DNA of 64,000 nucleotides from JAOPZW01 sp963789015. GTDB taxonomy: Bacteria > Actinomycetota > Thermoleophilia > Solirubrobacterales > Solirubrobacteraceae. The notes under the pieces were generated by a model. It saw nothing but the letters and a program-made list of their open reading frames with translations, had not been told where the DNA came from and did not search any database. The stretch is taken from the NCBI GenBank assembly GCA_963789015.1, contig CAWBIU010000002.1, positions 310,001 through 374,000 of the forward strand. Reading direction: 5' to 3'. Position 1 is the first letter of the stretch; each line of letters begins with the position of its first letter. The translations under genes and the position numbers were made by a program. Of this stretch, positions 46,007 to 54,378 are shown piece by piece.

Positions 46007-46747
46007 GTGCCGTCGTCGAGGGAGGAGCGCCGCGAAGCGCTCAAGGCCGTCTTCCAGCAGGCCAAGGGATGCACGAACTGCCCCGGCCTCGCGTCCACCC
46101 GGACCACCGTCGTGTTCGGCTCGGGCAACGCCGACGCCGACCTGATGTTCATCGGCGAGGCGCCCGGCGCCAACGAGGACAAGCAGGGGCTGCCGTTCGT
46201 CGGCCAGGCGGGGAAGCTGCTCGACAAGCTGCTCGGCGAGATCGGGCTGACGCGCGGCGACGTCTTCGTGGCGAACGTCTTGAAATGCCGACCTCCCGGC
46301 AACCGGGACCCGCACCCGGCCGAGATCGAGGCCTGCCAGGGCTACCTCATGCGCCAGGTGGAGCTCATCGAGCCGCGCGTGATCTGCACGCTGGGCAACT
46401 TCGCGACGAAGCTGCTGCGCGGCGATCCGACGGGGATCACGCGCCTGCACGGGCGCGAGGAGATCCGGGTGGTCGGGCCGCGCGCCGTGCGCCTGTTCCC
46501 GATCTTCCATCCCGCGGCGGCGCTCTACACGCCCGCGAACGTCGAGGTCCTGCGCGCGGACTTCCGTCGCCTGCCCGAGCTGCTCGCCCTCGACCCGCCC
46601 GAGCAGCCCGCCGCCGAGGAGCCGCCCGAGCTGCTCGTCGACGACGAGCCGCCGCGCGCGCTGCCCGAGCCCGAGGCGCCGGAGCCGGAGCCCGACCGCG
46701 AGGCCGAGCGCGAGCGCGAGGCGGTCCTCCAGCTCGGGCTCTTCTGA
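46007..46747 (+). CDS. Family 4 uracil-DNA glycosylase (iron-sulfur type)
   Basis: Removes uracil from DNA. 246 residues: a CTNCPGL pair of cysteines near residue 23, FIGEAPGANEDKQGLPFVG (motif 1), ANVLKCRPPGNRDPHPAE with a third Cys and EACQGYL with a fourth, which suit the [4Fe-4S] ligands of family 4, and FPIFHPAAALY (motif 2). A 50-residue acidic Pro/Glu-rich tail after the domain is unusual and ends EREREAVLQLGLF, which looks like a possible sliding-clamp-type QLxLF peptide (inference). GTG start. Confidence 0.88.
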   Translation: MPSSREERREALKAVFQQAKGCTNCPGLASTRTTVVFGSGNADADLMFIGEAPGANEDKQGLPFVGQAGKLLDKLLGEIGLTRGDVFVANVLKCRPPGNRDPHPAEIEACQGYLMRQVELIEPRVICTLGNFATKLLRGDPTGITRLHGREEIRVVGPRAVRLFPIFHPAAALYTPANVEVLRADFRRLPELLALDPPEQPAAEEPPELLVDDEPPRALPEPEAPEPEPDREAEREREAVLQLGLF

Positions 46748-46749
46748 GC

Positions 46750-47243
46750 GTGGGCTCGGTCCCGCTGCGCCTGCGCGTCGCCGTGCCCGCCGACGCGCCC
46801 GCCATCGCGCGCTCGATGGCGCTCGGCTTCGAGACCTACCGCGCCTTCGGCCCGGCCGGGTGGCGACCGCCGGCGGATTTCACCGAGGGCGTACGCGCGA
46901 GACTGGCCACACCGAACGCCTGGGCGCTGCTCGCCGAGATCGCCGGTGAGCCCGCCGGCCACGTCGCGCTGGCTCCCGACCGCGGCGACGAGGGGCGCAC
47001 CGCCTACCTCTGGCAGCTCTTCGTCCGCCCGCCGTGGTGGGGCACCGGCCTGGCCGACCGCCTCCACGGCGCCTGGGTCGAGCGCGCGCAGGACGGCGGC
47101 TGGCGCAGGGCCGGCTGGTCACTCCTGCGGGCCACAGCCGCGCGCGGCGCTTCTACGCGCGCCGCGGCTGGCAGGTGGAGGGCGCGCCCGTCGTCGACCG
47201 GCAGCTCGACCTGGCGCTCGTGGCTCTGCGGCGCGACCTCTGA
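46750..47243 (+). pseudogene. GNAT-family acetyltransferase, frameshifted near 47111
   Basis: LRVAVPADAPAIARSMALGF opens a GNAT domain, EIAGEPAGHVAL and LWQLFVRPPWWGTGLADRLHGAWV give the acetyl-CoA binding strand and loop. At about 47111 the frame changes (one base missing: AGGGCCGG instead of a length divisible by three) and continues RLVTPAGHSRARRFYARRGWQVEG, the last conserved GNAT motif, to the stop at 47243. Restored length about 164 residues. GTG start 2 bp after the glycosylase stop. Probably an indel error. Confidence 0.72.
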
Positions 47244-47247
47244 GCGT

Positions 47248-48264
47248 CTAGTCAACCCGCGCCGTGCGCAGCGCGGGCAGGACGTCGTCGCCGTAGCGGC
47301 GGATCGAGCCCTCGACGTCGGCGTCGCCGATGAGCTGCAGGCAGACGACGGTCGCCCCGAGGCCGAGCATCTCGCGCAGGCGGTCGATGTGCTCGCCGGC
47401 GTCGGCGCCGACCAGGAAGCCCTCGTGGGCGAACTCCTCGTCGCTCATCTCCTCGTGCGCGCGGCGCTCCATCTCGGCCGGGTCGTGGAGGTCGTCGCGG
47501 TAGACCTGCTCGAGCTGGGTGGCCTTCCACTTGCGCGCGCGGGCGATCGCCTCGTCCTCGTCCTCGGCCAGGTGGAAGCCGGCCTGGAGGATGATCTCGC
47601 CGGGGTCCTTGCCCTCGCGCCCGCACGCCTCGCGGTAGGCGTCGATGATCTCCGGCGCCTGCCCGGGGTCGCCGAGCGTCCACAGCCCGTCGCCGTGACG
47701 CGCCGCGACCTCGGCCGCCTGCGGCCCGAAGGCCGAGACGTAGAGCCGCGGGCGGTTGGCCGCGCGCGTGTAGAGCTTGGCCTCCTTGAGCGCGAACCAG
47801 CCGGCGTCCATCGTCACCGTCTCGCCGGCCCACAGGCGCGTGATGGCCTCCAGGCCCTGGTCGAGGCGCTCGATCTGCTCGCCCGGCGAGGGCCAGTCGG
47901 CGCCCAGCGGCACCTCGTTGAGCGCCTCGCCCGAGCCCGCGCCGAGGAAGACGCGGCCGGGGTAGAGGTCCTCGAGGCTCATGAACGCCTGCGCGACGAG
48001 CCCGGGGTGGTAGTGATGGACGATCGGGGTCACGCTCGTGCCGAGCGGACCGGTCGTGTCGTCGCCGGCGGCGGCCAGGAAGACCCACGCCTGGCTGCCC
48101 GCTCCCTCGGGGAACCAGGGGGCGAAGTGATCGGACGACGCGATGCCGTCGAAGCCCGCGCGCGAGGCGGCGCGAGCCTGGGACAGCATCTGCGACGGGG
48201 TGAACTCCTCGGTCGAGGCGGCGAACCAGAATTGCGTGTCGGGCATGGGGCTGGCACTACCCAT
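47248..48264 (-). CDS. LLM-class F420-dependent oxidoreductase (glucose-6-phosphate dehydrogenase-like)
   Basis: A luciferase-like TIM barrel using coenzyme F420. FWFAASTEEFTPSQMLSQARAASRAGFDGIASSDHFAPW is very close to the F420-dependent glucose-6-phosphate dehydrogenase N-terminus; FLGAGSGEALNE, RLWAGETVTMDAGWF, YVSAFGPQAAEVAARHGDGLW are also typical. ATG 48264 or ATG 48246 could start it; the latter puts the first strand nearer the N-terminus as in the family. The physiological substrate is uncertain. Convergent with the GNAT gene. Confidence 0.87.
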   Translation of the reverse strand: MGSASPMPDTQFWFAASTEEFTPSQMLSQARAASRAGFDGIASSDHFAPWFPEGAGSQAWVFLAAAGDDTTGPLGTSVTPIVHHYHPGLVAQAFMSLEDLYPGRVFLGAGSGEALNEVPLGADWPSPGEQIERLDQGLEAITRLWAGETVTMDAGWFALKEAKLYTRAANRPRLYVSAFGPQAAEVAARHGDGLWTLGDPGQAPEIIDAYREACGREGKDPGEIILQAGFHLAEDEDEAIARARKWKATQLEQVYRDDLHDPAEMERRAHEEMSDEEFAHEGFLVGADAGEHIDRLREMLGLGATVVCLQLIGDADVEGSIRRYGDDVLPALRTARVD

Positions 48265-48357
48265 CCTGGTTGCCCACGCACGTCTCCTTGCAGCGGGACG
48301 CGCCACGCTATGGAAATCTGGCGCGACCTCGGCTCATTCCCCCCAGGGAGCCGGGGA

Positions 48358-48379
48358 GCCAGGCCACGGATGGCCTGGC
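48358..48379. terminator. Hairpin between F420 gene and ABC-2 permease
   Basis: GCCAGGCC and GGCCTGGC pair perfectly around a 6-nt loop, 24 bp downstream of the permease stop on the minus strand. Possible terminator for the ABC operon; no U-tract. Confidence 0.45.
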
Positions 48380-48402
48380 GCTATTTCCTGCCTGTCGTTC
48401 CA

Positions 48403-49258
48403 CTACAGGTCGCTGCGCCCGAAGGCGAGCGAGCTGAGCGCGCCCACGAGGACGAGGTAGCCCGCGACCCAGGGCCACAGCAGCGCGCCCGCGTCGTGGG
48501 AGCCCCCGAGCGGGCCGAGCTGGATGATCGCCCCGGTGACGCCGGGCACCTCGGAGACGAGCAGCCGCAGGGCGTCGCGGTAGAGCGCCTCGAAGGGCAG
48601 CACCCATGAGGCCGTGTTGGCGATGGTCTGCAGCGTCCCGGAGTTGAGCGCGTCGCCGATCGAGCCGAGCAGGCCCGCGAGCAGGCCGGCGCCGAAGAGC
48701 ATCAGCGCGGCGATCCCGTTCGCCGTCGAGGACAGGAAGATCGAGCCGAACAGCGCGAGCGCGGCCACGACGACGACGGCGGCGGCGAGCCGCAGCCCGG
48801 CGGCAACCGGGTTGGCGGGCCACCAGTCGCCGATCACGCCGGTCACGACGACGGCGCCGGCGTAGACGATGACGATGTACAGCCCGGCGACCGACGCCGG
48901 CGGCGAGCACGCGCCCGCCGAGGTACTGGTTGCGCCCGAGCGGGCGCACGATCAGTGGCTGCAGCAGGCCACGCTCGGCGTCTCCCCGCACGGCGCCGAT
49001 GGTCAGGAAGATGGCGAGCACGACGCCGAGGAACAGCGTCCCGAACATGGCCAGGCCGAGCAACGTCGCGCCCGCGAGCACGCGCGCGTCGAGGCCGACC
49101 TCGTTGCTGCTGAAGCCCGAGACGTCCTCGAAGAGCTCGCTCGCGCCCCACGCGTAGAGCCCGCCGAAGCCGATCGTGATGACGACGACGACGGCGAACA
49201 CCCGCCGGCGCAGCGACTCGCGCACGGCCTGGCCGGCGACGACGAGGACGTCGCTCAC
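48403..49258 (-). pseudogene. ABC-2 type permease subunit, frameshifted near 48897
   Basis: A membrane subunit starting GTG 49258, overlapping the ATPase stop. First frame: LRRRVFAVVVVITIGFGGLYAW, then a soluble loop, LLGLAMFGTLFLGVVLAIFLTIGAVRGD and LLQPLIVRPLGRNQYLGGRVLA. Near 48892-48902 there is one base too many; the next frame continues VAGLYIVIVYAGAVVVTGVIGDWWPANP and four more hydrophobic segments to 48403. Joined, about 284 residues with six membrane segments, a normal ABC-2 permease. The site is in a GCCGGCG repeat, so indel error is likely. Confidence 0.78.
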
Positions 49259-50103
49259 GCCGCCTCCTCCTCCTGGCCCAGGGCGGCCAGGTACGTGTCC
49301 TCGAGCGTCGAGCGCAGGAGGCGCACCTCGTAGACGCGCTCGCCCTCGGCCACGAGCCGCTCGACGATCGCGGGCACCTCGTCGCGCGAGGCGGTGTCGA
49401 AGCGCCGCACGCCGTGGGCCGTCTCGACCTCGACGCCGCGCGGCCGGGCGAGCTCGTCGGGACGGCCGGCGGCGACGACGAGCCCGTCGTCGATGATCGA
49501 CACGCGGTCGCAGACCTGCTCGACCTCGCTGAGCAGGTGCGTGTTCAGGAGGACCGCCTGGCCGCGGCGGCGCAGCTCGACGAGCAGTGTGCGGACGGTC
49601 CGCCGGCCCGCCGGGTCGAGCGCGCTCGTGGGCTCGTCGAGCAGGAGCAGCGCCGGGCGGCCGACGAGCGCCTGGGCGATCCCGAGGCGCTGCTGCATGC
49701 CCTTGGACATCGTCTCGATCCGGCGCTCGCGCGCCTGGGAGAGGCCGACGAGCTCGAGCAGCTCGGCGCGCTCGGCCTCGCCGCCGTCCGAGCCGGCGAG
49801 GCGCTGGTGCAGGACGAGCAGCTCGTCGGCCGTCGCCCAGCCCGGGAAGCGGAACAGCTCGGCCAGGTAGCCGAGCGAGCCGCGCGCCGCCGCGCTGCCC
49901 GCGCGCGCCCCGCACACCTCGGCGCGCCCGCCGCTCGGGCGCACGAGCCCGCAGGCGATCTTCACGAGCGTCGACTTGCCCGCGCCGTTGGGGCCGAGCA
50001 GTCCGACGACCTCGCCCTCGCCGACCTCGAGGTCCACGCCGCGCAGCGCGTGCGTCGCGCCGTAGCGCTTGGTCAGTCCGGAGACGGCGAGGGCCGCGGG
50101 CAC
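49255..50103 (-). CDS. ABC transporter ATP-binding protein (ABC-2 system)
   Basis: A 282-residue ATPase: LTKRYGATHALRGVDL, Walker A GPNGAGKSTLVKIA, signature MSKGMQQRLGIAQAL (Ser-Lys-Gly form seen in ABC-2 exporters), Walker B LLLLDEPTSALDP, switch LNTHLLSEVEQV. It pairs with the permease at 48403-49258. Cargo unknown; similar systems move antibiotics, copper-related factors or lipids. Confidence 0.88.
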   Translation of the reverse strand: MPAALAVSGLTKRYGATHALRGVDLEVGEGEVVGLLGPNGAGKSTLVKIACGLVRPSGGRAEVCGARAGSAAARGSLGYLAELFRFPGWATADELLVLHQRLAGSDGGEAERAELLELVGLSQARERRIETMSKGMQQRLGIAQALVGRPALLLLDEPTSALDPAGRRTVRTLLVELRRRGQAVLLNTHLLSEVEQVCDRVSIIDDGLVVAAGRPDELARPRGVEVETAHGVRRFDTASRDEVPAIVERLVAEGERVYEVRLLRSTLEDTYLAALGQEEEAA

Positions 50104-50125
50104 GCGGCGAGTGTAGGGATGCGGG

Positions 50126-50548
50126 TCAGGCCGTCGCCTCGGTCCGCGCCTTGAGGCCGCGCGCGAACTGCTCGAAGGACGGGCCGAGGTCGGGCATCGA
50201 GCGCCACATGACGGGCAGCAGCGGCCCGGTGTACTCCTCGCGCATGCGGAAGCGCGTCCCGCCGCCCTCGGGCGTCAGCGTGAAGGTGCGCACGCCGCGG
50301 AACAGGCCGAGCGGCATCCCGCCCGCCCACGTCATCGACTGGCCGGGGACCAACTCGGTGACCGTGACCGGGAAGGCCCGGCCGGGGTTGGCCTCGGAGA
50401 CGACCTTGATCTTCTCGCCCGGCGCGATCGTGCCGTCGACGCTCTTCACGCCCGAGTCCCAGGTCGGGTACGCACTCGCGTCGGCGAGCACCCTCCACAC
50501 CGCGTCGGGGCCGGCCTGGATGTGCGACGTCGACTCGTAGGACCTCAC
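50126..50548 (-). CDS. SRPBCC-family (polyketide cyclase-like) protein
   Basis: A 140-residue lipid-binding-fold protein: SYESTSHIQAGPDAVWRVLADASAYPTWDSGV is the usual opening, followed by IKVVSEANPGRAFPVTVTEL and GTRFRMREEYTGPL. GTG 50548 is chosen because GGGAGG lies six nt upstream. It is divergent from the ArsR gene at 50609 and probably under the same operator. Confidence 0.8.
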   Translation of the reverse strand: MRSYESTSHIQAGPDAVWRVLADASAYPTWDSGVKSVDGTIAPGEKIKVVSEANPGRAFPVTVTELVPGQSMTWAGGMPLGLFRGVRTFTLTPEGGGTRFRMREEYTGPLLPVMWRSMPDLGPSFEQFARGLKARTEATA

Positions 50549-50563
50549 CGAGAACCTCCCGTT

Positions 50564-50601
50564 CCGTAACGATCGGTCTACCGTAACAGTTCTGCTACGG
50601 T
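50564..50601. promoter_or_regulatory. ArsR-type operator region with CCGTAAC repeats
   Basis: CCGTAAC occurs twice in direct orientation (50564-50570 and 50581-50587). The second copy is the left half of an imperfect 20-bp palindrome (50581-50600) that pairs CCGTA with TACGG and overlaps a TACGGT -10 (50596-50601) of the ArsR gene. Suits control of the divergent SRPBCC and ArsR genes. Confidence 0.55.
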
Positions 50602-50608
50602 TCGGCAG

Positions 50609-50929
50609 ATCACGCTCCACGGCCTGCACGGCGACCCGTTCGATGCCCTCGGCGACCCCAACCGGCGGGCGATCCTCGAGCTGCTCGCCGGCGGTGAGGG
50701 CTCGGTGCAGGAGCTCGCCGACCGGCTGCCGATCAGCCGGCCCGCCGTGTCGCGGCACCTGCGGTTGCTCAAGGACGCGGGGCTCGTCGCCGACCGCGCC
50801 CACGGGACGCGGCGCCTGTACCGCCTGCACGACGAGGGCATCGACGCGGTGCGCGGCTACCTCGAGCAGGTGTGGGGCGAGGCCGCGGCGCGCTTCCGGC
50901 TGCTCGCCGACAACGCGGGCGACCGGTGA
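50609..50929 (+). CDS. ArsR-family regulator (start uncertain)
   Basis: A winged-helix repressor: DPFDALGDPNRRAILELLAGGEG, SVQELADRLPISRPAVSRHLRLLKDAGLV and RAHGTRRLYRLHDEGIDAVRGYLEQVW. The first conserved helix lies upstream of the only canonical start (GTG 50705), which would delete half the domain. Upstream frame has no ATG, GTG or TTG; ATC at 50609, 7 nt after a TACGGT -10, and CTG at 50624 are the alternatives. 50609 is used tentatively. Coupled by GTGA to an SRPBCC gene, the classic ArsR-AHSA1 pair. Confidence 0.75.
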   Translation: MTLHGLHGDPFDALGDPNRRAILELLAGGEGSVQELADRLPISRPAVSRHLRLLKDAGLVADRAHGTRRLYRLHDEGIDAVRGYLEQVWGEAAARFRLLADNAGDR

Positions 50930-51369
50930 ACCCGCTCGAGCTGCGCTTCACCGTCGCGTGCCCGCCCGCGCGCGCCTTCGACCTGTGGGCGAACGAGACG
51001 TCGCGCTGGTGGCCGCACGGGCACTCGGTGTCGGGCGATCCGGGCCTGGACGTGACCTTCGAGCCGCGCCCCGGCGGCCGCATCTTCGAGCGCACGCCGG
51101 GCGGCGACGAGCACGACTGGGGCGAGGTGCTGGCCTGGGAGCCGCCGCGCCGCCTGGCCTACCTGTGGCACCTGCGCTTCGACCGCGCCGACGCGACCGA
51201 GGTGGAGGTCACCTTCGCCGACGGCGAGGGCGGCGGCACGGCGGTGACGATCGTCCACCGGGGCTGGGAGCGCCTCGGCGCGCTGGGCCCCGAGCGCCGC
51301 GAGCGCAACGCGCGCGGCTGGTCGGGGCTGCTGCCGCACTTCGAGGCCGCCTGCGTGCAGCCCGTCTAG
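50926..51369 (+). CDS. AHSA1/SRPBCC-domain protein
   Basis: A 147-residue START-fold protein: LELRFTVACPPARAFDLWANETSRWWPHGHS, FEPRPGGRIFERTPGGDEHDWGEVLAWEPPRRLAYLW and VTIVHRGWERLG ... ARGWSGLLPHFEAA. It is coupled to the ArsR gene by GTGA. In such pairs the regulator usually controls the SRPBCC gene. Ligand unknown. Confidence 0.85.
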   Translation: MNPLELRFTVACPPARAFDLWANETSRWWPHGHSVSGDPGLDVTFEPRPGGRIFERTPGGDEHDWGEVLAWEPPRRLAYLWHLRFDRADATEVEVTFADGEGGGTAVTIVHRGWERLGALGPERRERNARGWSGLLPHFEAACVQPV

Positions 51370-52667
51370 GCGGGGCTGGGCGCCGGCGCGGAAGGCCGGG
51401 CGCGCAGCCCGAGCGCGAGCACGGCCGAGGCGACGACGCACTGCAGCCCGAAGACGATCGCCGCGAACCCGACGATCCCCAGGTCCGGCGCGCCGAGCAG
51501 GAACGGCTCGGCCACCGCGATCACGCCGAGGATCCACAGGAAGCGCGTCTCGTGCAGGGCGAGCATGTACTGCACCGTCAGGTAGGCGATCGCCAGCAGC
51601 GTCATCGCCGCGCCGAGCAGGAGCAGCGCGTCGGCGGCCTGCGTCAGCTCCTCGCCGAAGGCCAGGCGCAGGAGCAGCTCGGGGGCGAGCGCGAAGATGG
51701 CCAGCGCGGGGGCGGCGAGCGCGAGCAGGATCACGAGCGCGCGCACGAGAACGGGACGCGGGTCGCGACCGTCGGCGGCCCGCCGCGTCGCCTCGGGCAG
51801 CAGGTGCAGGCCGATCCCGATCGCCACCCAGACGACCGACTTGGCCGCCACCGCCGCCGCCGCGTAGGAGCCCGCCGCCTCCGGGCTGAGCTGGTGCTTG
51901 GCCACGATCACGTCGACGTTCTGCAGGGCGGCGAGCAGGAACAGCCCGACGATCGGCACCCAGCCGTCGCCGAGCAGGCTGCTCAGCGAGCGCACCTCAC
52001 CGGCGTCGCGGCGCACGGGACCGATGCGGCGGTGCAGGACGACCTCGAGCGCGACGGCCACGAGCACGAAGGCCAGCGGCGTGCCGAGCATCGCCCCGGT
52101 GACGCCGAGGCCGGCGGCGAACAGGACGAGCGCGCAGACGAGGCGCCCGGCCCCCTCGAGGACGATCGAGGAGCCGACCGCGCCGTAGGCCTGCAGTCCC
52201 TGCAGCGCCCCGCGCTGCAGCGACAGCAGCATCCACAGCACGCCGGCGGGGAGGATCGCCGCCGCCGCCCACGGGGCCTCGCCGACGCCGATGGCGCCCG
52301 CGATCGGCGCGCGCAGGAGGATCGACGCGGCCGTCACGGCGACGAGCGCGACGAGCAGCCGGTGCGTCCACGAGCGCAGCGTCGCGCGCAGGACCTCGGG
52401 ATGGCCGAGGCGGTCGAGCGCCGCCTCGCGCGCCGCCGCCGTCTGAACCGACTGGCCGGCGACGAGCAGGATCAGGAAGGCGGAGACGAGCGCGGCCAGC
52501 GTGCCGTAGCCCGTCGCGCCGAGCAGGCGCGTGAAGACGACGGTGAACAGCAGCTGGATGGCGTTGTTGGCCAGCGTCGCGGCGGCGAGCCCCGCGGCCT
52601 TGCCCGACTCCGAGCGCCGCAGCCTCTCGCGCAGCCGCGGGCGCCGGCCGGCGATCGCGTGCGCCAT
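51366..52667 (-). CDS. Polysaccharide/lipid flippase-like membrane protein (MATE/Wzx superfamily)
   Basis: A 433-residue protein with about twelve hydrophobic segments. GLAAATLANNAIQLLFTVVFTRLLGATGYGTLAAL is the characteristic start of oligosaccharide flippases, followed by QRGALQGLQAYGAVGSSIVLEGAGRLV and AVTSKSVVWVAIG-type helices (as AAKSVVWVAIGIGLHLLPEATRR). It probably moves a lipid-linked glycan. No glycosyltransferase gene is adjacent. Divergent from tsaE; convergent with the SRPBCC gene by a 4-bp overlap. Confidence 0.8.
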   Translation of the reverse strand: MAHAIAGRRPRLRERLRRSESGKAAGLAAATLANNAIQLLFTVVFTRLLGATGYGTLAALVSAFLILLVAGQSVQTAAAREAALDRLGHPEVLRATLRSWTHRLLVALVAVTAASILLRAPIAGAIGVGEAPWAAAAILPAGVLWMLLSLQRGALQGLQAYGAVGSSIVLEGAGRLVCALVLFAAGLGVTGAMLGTPLAFVLVAVALEVVLHRRIGPVRRDAGEVRSLSSLLGDGWVPIVGLFLLAALQNVDVIVAKHQLSPEAAGSYAAAAVAAKSVVWVAIGIGLHLLPEATRRAADGRDPRPVLVRALVILLALAAPALAIFALAPELLLRLAFGEELTQAADALLLLGAAMTLLAIAYLTVQYMLALHETRFLWILGVIAVAEPFLLGAPDLGIVGFAAIVFGLQCVVASAVLALGLRARPSAPAPSPA

Positions 52668-52716
52668 GGCCCCCGAGGGTATTCGCTGCGGGGGCGGCGG
52701 CGATCAGGACGCGGGG

Positions 52717-52722
52717 TAGCAT
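52717..52722 (+). promoter_or_regulatory. -10 element (TAGCAT) of the tsa operon
   Basis: TAGCAT ends 10 nt before the tsaE ATG with no ribosome site. It would start the eight-gene run tsaE to DUF1844. Confidence 0.45.
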
Positions 52723-52732
52723 CGCCCGTCCC

Positions 52733-53170
52733 ATGGGCGAAGCAGGCACGCAGCTCGACAGCCGCTCGGCGGCGGAGACCGAGGCGCTGGCCGCCGGGCT
52801 CGCCGGGCGCCTGCGCCCGGGCGATGTCGTGCTCGTCTCGGGCGAGCTGGGGGCGGGCAAGACGACCTTCGTGCGCGGCGCGTGCCGCGCGCTCGGCGTG
52901 ACCGTCCCGGTGACGAGCCCGACGTTCACCATCGCGCGCCGCTACGAGGACGGCCGCGTGCCCGTCTCGCACCTCGACCTCTTCCGCCTCGGAGAGGGCC
53001 TCGGCAACGAGGAGCCCGAGCTGCTCGCCGACGAGCTCGCGCCGGACCGGATCGCGTTCGTCGAGTGGCCAGAGGTCGCCGGCGGAGACCCGCCCGGGAC
53101 GCGTGTCGCCGCGCGCGTGCGCCTCGAGCACGCGGGCGGAGATCTCCGGCGCGTCATCATCGAGACGTGA
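52733..53170 (+). CDS. tsaE: tRNA t6A biosynthesis ATPase TsaE
   Basis: ATPase of the complex that makes N6-threonylcarbamoyladenosine at position 37 of ANN-decoding tRNAs. 145 residues; Walker A SGELGAGKTTFVRG, VTSPTFTIARRYE, HLDLFRL (Walker B region) and FVEWPEVAG match the family exactly. First gene of tsaE-tsaB-rimI-tsaD; its stop overlaps tsaB by GTGA. Confidence 0.95.
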   Translation: MGEAGTQLDSRSAAETEALAAGLAGRLRPGDVVLVSGELGAGKTTFVRGACRALGVTVPVTSPTFTIARRYEDGRVPVSHLDLFRLGEGLGNEEPELLADELAPDRIAFVEWPEVAGGDPPGTRVAARVRLEHAGGDLRRVIIET

Positions 53171-53856
53171 CCGCCCTCCTGGGGTTCGACACCGCCACGC
53201 CGGACACCGTCGTCGCGCTGCACGTCGACGGGCGCGAGCCCGAGGAGCTGCGCCACGTGCCCGGCCCCGGCGAGCGCCCGGGCCACGCCGCCCGGCTGCT
53301 GCCGCTGGCCGGCGCCCTGCTCGAGCGCGCCGGCCTGCGCTTCTCCGACCTGGACCGGATCGGCGTCGGCGTCGGGCCGGGGACGTTCACCGGCCTGCGG
53401 ATCGGCGTGGCCAGCGCACGCGCGCTCGCTCAGGGCGCGGGCGCCGAGCTGTGCGCGGTCTCGACGCTGCGCGCGCTTGCCGCCGCGGCCGAGCACGACG
53501 GGCCCGTCCTCGCCGTCCTCGACGCCCGCCGCGGGGAGGCCTTCGCCGCCGCCTTCGACGGCGACGAGCAGCTCTCGGGGCCGGTCGCCGTGCGGCCCGA
53601 GGCGCTCGCCGCCCTGGTCGACCACGACCGCCCGGGAGCCTGGCTGGCCGTCGGGGACGGAGCGCTAGCATTTCGCGATCAGCTGGTGCCGGCGGCCGTC
53701 GAGGTGCCGGCGACCGGCGCTCCGTGTCACCGCGTCAGCGCGATCGCCATCTGCCGGCTCGCCGCCCACAGCCCGACCGTCGAGCGCGACGCGCTCACCC
53801 CGGACTACGTCCGCCTCCCGGACGCGGAGGAGGCGCGCCTGCGCCGCGGGGCATGA
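53167..53856 (+). CDS. tsaB: tRNA t6A biosynthesis protein TsaB
   Basis: Inactive ASKHA-fold partner of TsaD. 229 residues; LLGFDTATPDTVVAL, SDLDRIGVGVGPGTFTGLRIGVASARALAQG and VLAVLDARRGEAFAAAF are the family motifs. GTG start overlapping tsaE; end overlaps rimI in ATGA. Confidence 0.94.
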   Translation: MTALLGFDTATPDTVVALHVDGREPEELRHVPGPGERPGHAARLLPLAGALLERAGLRFSDLDRIGVGVGPGTFTGLRIGVASARALAQGAGAELCAVSTLRALAAAAEHDGPVLAVLDARRGEAFAAAFDGDEQLSGPVAVRPEALAALVDHDRPGAWLAVGDGALAFRDQLVPAAVEVPATGAPCHRVSAIAICRLAAHSPTVERDALTPDYVRLPDAEEARLRRGA

Positions 53857-54371
53857 CGCCGCTGGACATCACCCGCCTGACGTACGCGGACCTGCCCCAG
53901 GTCATCGCGATCGAGCGGCGCGCGTTCCCGACGCCGTGGTCGCTGGCCATGTTCGTGCTCGAGCTGAGCAAGCCGAGCGGGATCTGCCTGGCCGCCCGCC
54001 GCGGCAAGCCGATCTGCGGCTACCTCGTGTGCAGCCGCTACGACACCGTGTGGCACATCATGAACGTGGCCGTCGACCCCGACGTGCGCCGGACCGGCGT
54101 CGCCACCGCCCTGCTCACCGAGCTGATGGAGCGCGTCGACGACGCGCACGCGCGCTACACGCTCGAGGTGCGCCAGTCCAACGATCCGGCGATCGCGCTC
54201 TACGAGCGCTTCGGCTTCCAGGTCGCGGGGATGCGCCGGCGCTACTACCAGGACAACGGCGAGGACGCGCACATCATGTGGCGCACCCCGGCGACGCTGA
54301 ACGGCTCGCTCGACGACGTCCCCAACGGCGGGCCGGTCACGCCGTCGGCGCCGATCGCGCGCGAGCGCTGA
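53853..54371 (+). CDS. rimI: Ribosomal protein S18-alanine N-acetyltransferase RimI
   Basis: GNAT enzyme, 172 residues. FPTPWSLAMFVLELSKPS, VWHIMNVAVDPDVRRTGVATALL (acetyl-CoA loop R-x-x-G-V-A) and YTLEVRQSNDPAIALYERFGF. Fused at the C-terminus to about 25 low-complexity residues. It is set between tsaB and tsaD as in many bacteria. Confidence 0.92.
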   Translation: MTPLDITRLTYADLPQVIAIERRAFPTPWSLAMFVLELSKPSGICLAARRGKPICGYLVCSRYDTVWHIMNVAVDPDVRRTGVATALLTELMERVDDAHARYTLEVRQSNDPAIALYERFGFQVAGMRRRYYQDNGEDAHIMWRTPATLNGSLDDVPNGGPVTPSAPIARER

Positions 54372-54378
54372 GGCCGCC

